DNA from: Hordeum vulgare subsp. vulgare
Lineage: Eukaryota > Streptophyta > Magnoliopsida > Poales > Poaceae
NCBI RefSeq assembly: GCF_904849725.1
Contig: NC_058521.1
Coordinates: forward strand, 341,294,638-341,358,637
Length of the DNA: 64,000 nucleotides
Direction: 5' to 3'
This document shows positions 57,153 through 64,000 of the stretch, one piece after another (within the stretch, counting starts at the first letter, position 1; each line of letters starts with the position of its first letter). The translations under genes and the position numbers were made by a program. The notes beneath the pieces are model-generated. The model was not told the DNA's origin and did no database searches. It saw only the letters and a program-made list of their open reading frames with translations.

Positions 57153-60100
57153 GTAATTTTCTCTTCTCCTCTTTCATATTCTCCTTGCCTTAAATTCCCC
57201 AACAATGACATAATTAGCCCATTTAGCTCCAAAATGCCATAAGAACCTTGGTTAGCTCATTAATATTATATACTTAGATTGTTTTCCTCTAAAATGGGAT
57301 AATTAGCCCATATAGCTCCAAAAAGACATAGTTAGCTAATTGAGATCCAAGAATAGGAGAAGAGGAGAATAAATAGGAAAAATAAAAAGAAAGAAGAAGA
57401 AGAAGAAGAAGAGAAGAAGGAGAAGGAGGAGGAGGAGGAGGAGGAGAAGGAGGAGAAGGCCAAGGACCTTCTAGTCCTTCTCCTCCTCCTCCTCCTTCTC
57501 CTCCTCCTTCTTTATTTCTTCTTCTTCTTCTCCTCCTCCTCTTTCTTCTCCTCTTTCATATTCTCCTTTCCTTAATTTCCCCAACAATGACATAATTAGC
57601 CCATTTAGCTCCAAAAAGACATTATAAGCTCAAAATGGCATAAGAACCTTGGTTAGCTCAATAATATTATATACTTAGCTTGTTTCCCTCTAAAATGGGA
57701 TAATTAGCCCATTTTGCTCCGAAAATACATACTTAGCTAATTGAGCTCCAAGAAGAGGAGAAGATGAGAAGAAATAGGAAAAATGAAAAGAAAGAAGAAG
57801 ATGAAGAAGAAGAAGAAGAGAAGAAGGGGAAGGAGGAGGAGCAGGAGGAGGAAAAGGAGGGGAAGGCCAAGGACCTTCTAGTCCTTCTCCTCCTCCTCCT
57901 CCTTCTCCTCTTTCTTCTTGATTTCTTCTTCTTCTCCTCCTCCTCCTCTTTCTTCTCCTCTTTCATATTCTCCTTGCCTTAATTTCCCCAAAAGTGACAT
58001 AATTAGCCCATTTATCTCCAAAAAGACATTATATGCTCAAAATGGCATAAGAACCTTCGTTAGCTCATTAATATTATATACTTAGCATGTTCTCCTCTAA
58101 AATGGGATAATTAGCCCATTTAGCTCCAAAAAGACATAGTTAGCTAATTGGTCTCCAAGAAGAGGAGAAGATGAGAAGAAATAGGAAAAATGAAAAGAAA
58201 GAAGAAGAAAAAGAGGAAGAGAAGAAGGAGAAGGAGGAGGAGGAAGAGGAGAAGGAGGAGAAGGCCAAGGACCTTCTAGTCCTTCTCCTCCTCCTCCTTC
58301 TTCTTTATTTCTTCTTATTCTTCTACTCCTCCTCTTTCTTCTCCTCTTTCATATTCTCATTGCCTTAATTTCCCCAACAGTGACATAATTAGGCCATTTA
58401 GCTCCAAAAAGACATTATAAGCTCAAAATGGCATAAGAACCTTCGTTAGCTCATTAATATTATATACTTAGATTGTTTTCCTCTAAAATGGGATAATTCT
58501 CCCATTTAGCTCCAAAAAGACATACTTAGCTAATTGATCTCCAAGAAGAGGAGAAGATGAGAAGAAATAGGAAAAATTAAAAGAAAGAAGAAGAAAAAGA
58601 GGAAGAGAAGAAGGAGAAGGAGGAGGAGGAAGAGGAGAAGGAGGAGAAGGCCAAGGACCTTCTAGTCCTTCTCCTCCTCCTCCTCCTTCTCCTCCTTCTT
58701 GATTTCTTCTTCTTCTTCTTCTCCTCCTATTTCTGCTCCTCTTTCATATTCTCCTTGCCTTAATTTCCCCCAACAATGACATAATTAGCCCATTTAGGTC
58801 CAAAAATACATTATAAGTTCAAAATGGCATAAGAACCTTGGTTAGCTCATTAATATTATATACTTAGCTCGTTTTCCTCTAAAATGGGATAATTACCCCA
58901 TACCACTCCAAAAAGACATAGTTAGCTAATTGAGATCCAATAAGAGGAGAAGAAATAGGAAAAATGAAAAGAAAGAAGAAGAAGAAGAAGAGAAGAAGTA
59001 GAAGGAGGAGGAGGAGGAGGAGGAGAAGGAGGAGAAGGCCAAGGACCTTCTAGTCCTTCTCCTCCTCCTCCTCCTCCTCCTCCTTCTTCTTTATTTCTTC
59101 TTATTCTTCTCCTCCTCCTCTTTCTTCTCCTCTTTCATATTCTCATTGCCTTAATTTCCCCAACAATGACATAATTAGGCCATTTAGCTCCAAAAAGACA
59201 TTATAAGCTCAAAATGGCATAAGAACCTTCGTTAGCTCATTAATATTATATACTTAGATTGTTTTCCTCTAAAATGGGATAATTCTCCCATTTAGCTCCA
59301 AAAAGACATAATTTGCTAATTGATCTCCAAGAAGAGGAGAAGATGAGAAGAAATAGGAAAAATGAAAAGAAAGAAGAAGAAAAAGAGGAAGAGAAGAAGG
59401 AGAAGGAGGAGGAGGAAGAGGAGAAGGAGGAGAAGGCCAAGGACCTTCTAGTCCTTCTCCTCCTCCTCCTCCTTCTCCTCCTTGATTTCTTCTTATTCTT
59501 CTTCTCCTCCTATTTGTTCTCCTCTTTCATATTCTCCTTGCCTTAATTTCTGACATAATTAGCCCATTTAGCTCCAAAAAGACATTATAAGATCGAAATG
59601 GCATAAGAACCTTGGTTAGCTCATTAATATTATATACTTAGCTTGTTTTCCTCTAAAATGGGATAATTAGCCCATACCGCTCCAAAAAGACATAGTTAGC
59701 TAATTGAGATCCAATAAGAGGAGAAGAAATAGGAAAAATGAAAAGAAAGAAGAAGAAGAAGAAGAGAAGAAGTAGAAGGAGGAGGAGGAGGAGGAGGAGA
59801 AGGAGGAGAAGGCCAAGGACCTTCTAGTCCTTCTCCTCCTCCTCCTCCTTCTCCTCCTTCTTCTTTATTTCTTATTATTCTTCTCCTCCTCCTCTTTCTT
59901 CTCCTCTTTCATATTCTCATTGCCTTAATTTCCCCAACAATGACATAATTAGGCCATTTAGCTCCAAAAAGACATTATAAGCTCAAAATGGCATCAGAAC
60001 CTTCGTTAGCTCATTAATATTATATACTTAGATTGTTTTCCTCTAAAATGGGATAATTCTCCCATTTAGCTCCAAAAAGACATACTTAGCTAATTGAGCT

Positions 60101-60828
60101 CCAAGAAGAGGATAAGAGGAGAAGAAATAGGAAAAATGAAAAGAAAGAAGAAGAAGAAGAAGAAGAGCAGAAGGGGGAGGAGGAGGAGGAGAAGGAGGAG
60201 GAGAAGGCCAAGGACCTTCTACTCCTTCTCCTCCTCCTCCTTCTTTATTTCTTCTTCTTCTCCTCCTCCTCCTCCTATTTATTCTCCTATTTCATATTCT
60301 CCTTGCCTTAATTTCCCCAACAATGACATAATTAGCCCATTTAGCTCCAAAAATACATTATAAGCTCAAAATGGCATAAGAACCTTGGTTAGCTCATTAA
60401 TATTATATACTTAGCTTGTTTTCCTCTATAATGACATAATTAGCCCATTTAGCTCCAAAAAGACATAGTTAGCTAATTTATCTCCAAGAAGAGGAGAAGA
60501 GGAGAAATGAAAAGGAAAAACAAAAAGAAGAAGAGATAGAGAAGAGAAGTAGAAGGAGAAGAAGAAGGAGAAGAAGAAGAGAAGAAAGAGAAGGAGGAGA
60601 AGGAGCCCTCCTGATTCCACTTCTTCTCCTCTTCTTCTCCTTCTTCTTCTCCTATTCTCCTCCTCCTTCTCCTTCTCCTTGTCCTCATCCTCCTCCTCCT
60701 CCTCCTCCTTATTCTTGTTTTTCTTCTCCTTCTTCTCTTCTTGCTTCTTCTCTTTTTTCTTCAATTTAGCTTATTTGTCATATATATGTTGTTGTTCTTC
60801 TTCTGACTTTCTTATTCCCATTTTGCAG
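57153..60828 (+). other. Last intron of the CACTA gene, filled with satellite
   Basis: The 3.7-kb intron starts GTAATTTTC and ends TTTTGCAG. Apart from about 80 bases at the left and 70 at the right, it consists of the tandem repeat described separately. The phase-1 join G|AT restores the DWMYY reading. Confidence 0.6.
57230..60770. repeat. ~393-bp satellite with purine/pyrimidine hairpins, 8 units plus one degenerate
   Basis: The unit centre CCAAGGACCTTCTAGTCCTT occurs near 57461, 57868, 58266, 58652, 59040, 59438, 59814 and 60209, giving spacings of 376-407 bases. In each unit about 100 bases of GAA/GAGG purines precede the centre and about 100 bases of CTC/CTT pyrimidines follow it, so each unit is a long imperfect inverted repeat. 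AT-rich spacers with CATAATTAGCCCATTTAGCT and GGCATAAGAACCTT separate them. A ninth diverged unit is centred near 60610. The Lys/Glu- and Ser/Phe-rich frames here are artefacts of the repeats. Confidence 0.93.
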
Positions 60829-61103
60829 ATTGGATGTACTACATGCATGGAAGCTGGCATTGGAGTGCTTTAGTTCCCGGTTTAATTTGAGTTGATGAAC
60901 AATGTGGAACTATATGTATATGTATATATGGATGAACAATATATGTGCAACTATATGTATGTATATATGGATGAAACTTTGTATGTGTTGGTTCTTTTGA
61001 TATATGGGATGTACGTTGATGAACAAATGGCATTGATGAGCTTTATATGTATATCACATATGTGTTGTGACCTATTTATCATGTATGTGCTGTGAATTAG
61101 AAA

Positions 61104-61109
61104 AATAAA
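61104..61109 (+). terminator. Polyadenylation signal of the CACTA gene
   Basis: AATAAA lies about 210 bases after the TGA of the last exon, before the right subterminal repeats. Confidence 0.4.
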
Positions 61110-61127
61110 CAAAAATCTGACAATATA

Positions 61128-61660
61128 GGCTCTTTGCTGTCTACTAGATGATGGCAAAGGCCTTTGCCATCAGCTGACCGACGGCAAAGGTGCCACATGG
61201 CACCCAGCTGTGCTCCTTGGGTGTCCATATAGTCTCTTTGCAGTCTGCTTCCTGGGGGGGCAGACGGCAAAGAAGAGGGCATAGAGGAGGGGGAGGAGGG
61301 GTAGGCAGACGGCAAAGAGTGGAGGGGGGGGGGAAGGAGGTGCAGGCAGACGACAAAGAGTGGAGTTGGAGGCAGACGACAAAGAAGAGGGTGAGGCAGA
61401 CGACAAAGCCTCCGTTAGCCTCTAACGGAGGCAACGCCTGTCGGTTGTCGTCTCGACATCTTTGCCGACTTCTCTTATTAAAAGCTGAATGCAAAGCTCT
61501 TTGCCGTCCGCTTCGTTGAGGCTGACGACAAAGAAGATACAATGCTGTCGTAGGCTGACGCAGAATTTTTGCCGACAGGAGTTTTCTTGGCCGTTTGTGT
61601 ATTGCTCTTTGCCGTCGGTGGATTACTCTTTGCCGTCTGTGATGGCAGACGACAAAGAAG
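61128..61660. repeat. Right subterminal repeats of CACTA N
   Basis: At least fifteen TTTGCCGTC/GACGGCAAA-type units, many of them GACGACAAAG variants, in both orientations (for example 61153-61190, 61265, 61307, 61348, 61372, 61400, 61610 and 61630). The frames across this region (61144-61698 minus and others) are only readings of the repeats. Confidence 0.85.
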
Positions 61661-61675
61661 CTAATTCCTGTAGTG

Positions 61676-63356
61676 AAGGAGTGCCCGGCTCCCCACAAAC
61701 AAAGAGAAGAGTCACCTAGAAGACGAAGCTCAAGAGAAGAATTAACTCAAAGAGAGAGAGAAAGTAGAGTAGATAGTTATGAACGAAGACCCTCCCGGAG
61801 AAGTATGGAATCAAAGAAAAAGGACAAGTACACAAAGAGCCAATCAAGAAGAAGACCTCAAGCTCATGCTCGTGAATAGCTATCCGGCTCCGAGCCCGAC
61901 GACCAATCCGAGAGAAGCTACCACTCCAACTCCGACTATAGTCAAGACGAAGGTGTTGCTGGTCTTTAACTTGTATCCTCCTAATCCTATGACATATTTG
62001 ACTCACTAAATGAATGGATTGGAAGCTGCTTCATGGCTAAAGGCCCCAAGGAATCACACCCTGGGTACTTTGACTTTAACAGTGATGAGGATGACTTGCT
62101 ATGAGAATATGACGTGCTCCTTTATAAAACTAGTGATAACAATGAAAATGAACTTGATGATAAGCATGATAGTAAATATAAGTCATATGATGATGATAGG
62201 AAAGAGACTGAGCGGCTAACTAAATAATTAAGCTCTCTTAAGTTAGCTCATGAATCTACTCTAGAAGATCATAGAGAGCTTGCAAGAACTCATGAGAAGC
62301 TACGCTTCGAGAAGCTAAAGTTAGATGAAGAGCATGAGTTTCTAAAAGCAATCAATGATGATATTCTAAAGAAGAGTTCTTCATATCTAGCCAAATGATT
62401 ACTATTTTCTACTTCTGTTCCACAAGTTAAACCTAAGCATACTAGTAACAAAGGCAGGAAAGTGTCCTCATCTAGTAACAGAAATTCTAAAGTTAAATCA
62501 AGTGATATTGTTGCTAGTAGCTCTCTTGATTCCACTAATGATTCTCTTAGCCAAGTTACACTTGAGCAAGAAATTTTCTTATTGAAAGGAATTATAGAGA
62601 GAGGTGTCTTCAAGAGTCTTTCCAGAAGTAAGCAATTCAAGGAGATGGTGTGCAAGCAAGGAGGACAGTGAAAGAGGCAAGGTGTTGTCTATTTCAATGC
62701 CAACGGAGTTGAATGGGAAGAAGGTTATACGCCATCCCGAAGTTTGTTCCCCAAAGGAGAAGTTTGATCCTTCTCTCCCCAAGGGAACAAGATCTCAAGA
62801 TGACCTTCCACCACAAGACCACAAGGGCAAGGACAAGCTTCAGGAGGAGATTGACTCATTTGAGGAGCAAACCCAAGCCAAGGTCAAGTGGATTCCCAAG
62901 GCCACTACTAGCTCTACTTCATCTAGTGGTACCACAACTCCAAGGATCCCCATAAAGTTGATGTGGATCGCCAAGAATAATAACGAGAGAAGTTCTTGAG
63001 GGGTGACCCCACCAATGAAATTCGCTCTTATTCTTTTTGGCAAGAACTATATGCAATCAACTCCAACCATATGTATTAGTTCAAGGAGTCACACATTCCC
63101 TCAAAGGTAAGCAAGGGACAAGGTAATTAATGTATCATTGGACATCATCTCACATGTACTTAACTCCATGTCCATACATATCCTTGTATTTGTTCCTTGT
63201 GTTTGGGACTAACCCATGTAGGTGAGAAGAGTAATAAACAAAAAGGATTGCTCCCAACTCAAGATGATCTTCATCAACAATGTGGATGCACCACTACTAC
63301 ACATACATGAAGTATTCTACGAAAAAACCCTAGGTGAGTTTATCCCTCTTAGGGGG
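61676..63356 (+). pseudogene. LTR-retrotransposon gag remnant O
   Basis: Plus-strand frames read in sequence: a Ser/Arg-rich part (61673-61879), ASWLKAPRNHTLG-like text near 62030, a coiled-coil stretch ELARTHEKLRFEKLKLDEEH (about 62275-62335), then NDSLSQVTLEQEIFLLKGII and SLSRSKQFKEMVCKQGGQ (62462-62671), and QDDLPPQDHKGKDKLQEEID with TTPRIPIKLMWIAK (62604-62999). This order matches the C-terminal gag region of a common Triticeae LTR retrotransposon, but I cannot name the family. A TGA and several frameshifts break it. From 63000 to 63356 there is no coding signal. Confidence 0.55.
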
Positions 63357-63819
63357 TGAGGGAGTCATAGACTAAGGGGTCCTCGGATGGTATGCCCATC
63401 TCTTAGAGGCCGACATAATGGGCCGTATTATTGAAGACAAGGCTACATGATGACCTCGTGTTCAAGAAGGAATGCTTGCAAAACTCACGTGTTGTCCAAG
63501 TTGAGTAGGCTAGATTGTCGCATATGTCCCTTGTTGGAGGTCGGTTCTATATAACCCTAGGAACCCATGGTACCTATATAAACCAGAGGGTTTCATCTGC
63601 AATGACAAATTGACTCATCTAGGGTTTTGTCTCATACAATCTCAACATAGATCAACACTGTAATCCTCATACACATCAATAGAATCAAGCATTATCTAGG
63701 GTTTTACCCCTTCAAGAGGGCCCGAACCTGGGTAAACAATGTCCCCTTCGTCCAGTGTAACCCATCGATCCAAGGACCATACCTCAGGACCCCCTACCTG
63801 ATATTCGCCGGTGTTGACA
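63357..63819 (+). repeat. 5' LTR of gypsy P
   Basis: Starts TGAGGGAGTCATAGAC and ends CCGGTGTTGACA (463 bp). A TATA box, TATATAAA, is at 63575-63582, so it reads on the plus strand. Confidence 0.8.
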
Positions 63820-64000
63820 CTGACATTGGTGCTTTCATAGGGAGTTCTGCAGCAGGATCGCACGAAGAATTGATGGCACACTTAACTATTAGCGAAGAGA
63901 TACGCAACAAGGACATCTTTGTCCCCGGAGTGGTCTTCGCGTTCGGAAGCATCGTTGTAGATGCCGATCTGGCCGGCCACCATGGCCTTGTCGAAATCTT
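63357..64000 (+). mobile_element. 5' end of gypsy element P (cut by window edge)
   Basis: An LTR (63357-63819) is followed by ATTGGTGCTTTCATAGGGAG (from 63824), a primer-binding-like sequence, and the start of the interior, which runs off the window. The LTR text, with AAACCAGAGGG, GGGTTTTACC and GAGGGCCCGAACCTGGGTAA, is that of a common Triticeae gypsy family. The 180 interior bases hold no recognisable domain yet. Confidence 0.8.

Larger units (their letters stand above)
54959..60890 (+). pseudogene. CACTA-encoded Transposase_24-type (TNPA-like) gene, nine exons, decayed
   Basis: The exons I can join by splice sites and reading frame are 54959-55317, 55398-55616, 55698-55892, 55981-56154, 56222-56602, 56693-56869, 56959-57012, 57088-57152 and 60829-60890. 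Exon 1 is acidic and Ser/Gly-rich. Exons 2-5 hold the plant Ptta/En/Spm (Transposase_24-like) region, for example VPPRWYADKMDCWEALVDEW, HDNAKDRRIQMVG and YDLYGMPHTASYKKAKAF. Exon 6 is a coiled coil (QAALQKERAANQAALEKER). The last exon ends DWMYYMHGSWHWSALVPG. Breaks are a frameshift near 55545, a missing donor GT after 55892 (GA instead), TGA at 56146-56148 and a one-base excess in exon 8. The protein would bind subterminal repeats. The start may lie upstream at 54660. Confidence 0.72.
53347..61675 (+). mobile_element. CACTA (En/Spm-type) DNA transposon N
   Basis: The left end is CACTACTCCAAGCAATAC at 53347 and the right end, complement-read from 61675, is CACTACAGGAATTAGC. Both ends carry dense TTTGCCGTC/GACGGCAAA-like subterminal repeats. 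Inside is a decayed Transposase_24-type gene (54959-60890). No second gene for the large DDE transposase is visible, so N is non-autonomous. The 3-base flanks (GGT and AAG) differ, so the duplication is lost or the ends are not from one original copy. Confidence 0.8.

Noticed and set aside
57380..60720. Regularly spaced repeats as a CRISPR-like array
   Set aside because: Units are about 393 bp with low-complexity arms and no short direct repeat/unique spacer pattern, and the context is a plant transposon.
57733..60764. Lys/Glu-rich and Ser/Phe-rich ORFs up to 112 codons
   Set aside because: They are translations of GAA/GAG and CTC/CTT repeats of the satellite and recur in every unit, so they are not genes.
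61144..61698. 184-codon minus ORF near the right CACTA end
   Set aside because: It reads through the TTTGCCGTC-type subterminal repeats and stops at the element end.

Overview
The window looks like intergenic DNA from a large grass genome, most likely Triticeae (wheat, Aegilops or barley group). The evidence is an Angela-type LTR (terminal TGATACGTCTCC, read on the minus strand), a TA-flanked Stowaway MITE, a TTTGCCGTC-type CACTA transposon, Maximus/Sirevirus-like copia LTRs and several long gypsy LTRs with TGTAACACC-like ends. I see no intact host gene, tRNA or rRNA. Nearly everything is transposable element inserted into transposable element.

Layout. (1) 11-14265: gypsy element D on the minus strand. 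One LTR is split by solo LTR C (405-4686) and its gag is split by an Angela solo LTR (10630-12137). Its reverse transcriptase is deleted. Between pol and the 3' LTR it carries, in antisense, a small transcription unit encoding a B3-like domain with an acidic Ser/Asp tail (TATA 5510, ORF 5802-6284, polyA signal 6691). (2) 14266-41275: gypsy element E on the plus strand. Its integrase is split by long LTR A (14958-25173, target duplication GAAGA), which is itself split by element B (17638-23748, duplication AGGGG). The pol tail of E is split by copia element G (25802-31139), and its 3' LTR is split by the near-complete copia element J (32030-37157, duplication TCCAA). (3) 41276-43704: gypsy H gag and 5' LTR next to an Angela-like LTR piece that contains a Stowaway MITE. 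(4) 43705-46771: unclassified repeats and an inverted copy (K) of the end of the E-type LTR. (5) 46772-53346: two copia LTRs in opposite orientation (L minus, M plus) and an A-type LTR piece. (6) 53347-61675: CACTA element N, with subterminal TTTGCCGTC-like repeats and a decayed nine-exon Transposase_24-type gene. The last intron of that gene holds about eight ~393-bp tandem units, each a purine/pyrimidine hairpin. (7) 61676-64000: a retrotransposon gag remnant, then the 5' end of gypsy element P, cut by the window edge.

Reading from the inside out, B is younger than A, and A, G and J are younger than E. C and the Angela solo LTR are younger than D. D, E and H appear nested in one another, with their left ends outside the window. 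No coding unit is fully open: J comes closest but has a frameshift and two stop codons. The most unusual content is the antisense B3 unit inside D, the hairpin satellite in the CACTA intron, and the mismatched LTR pair of B.
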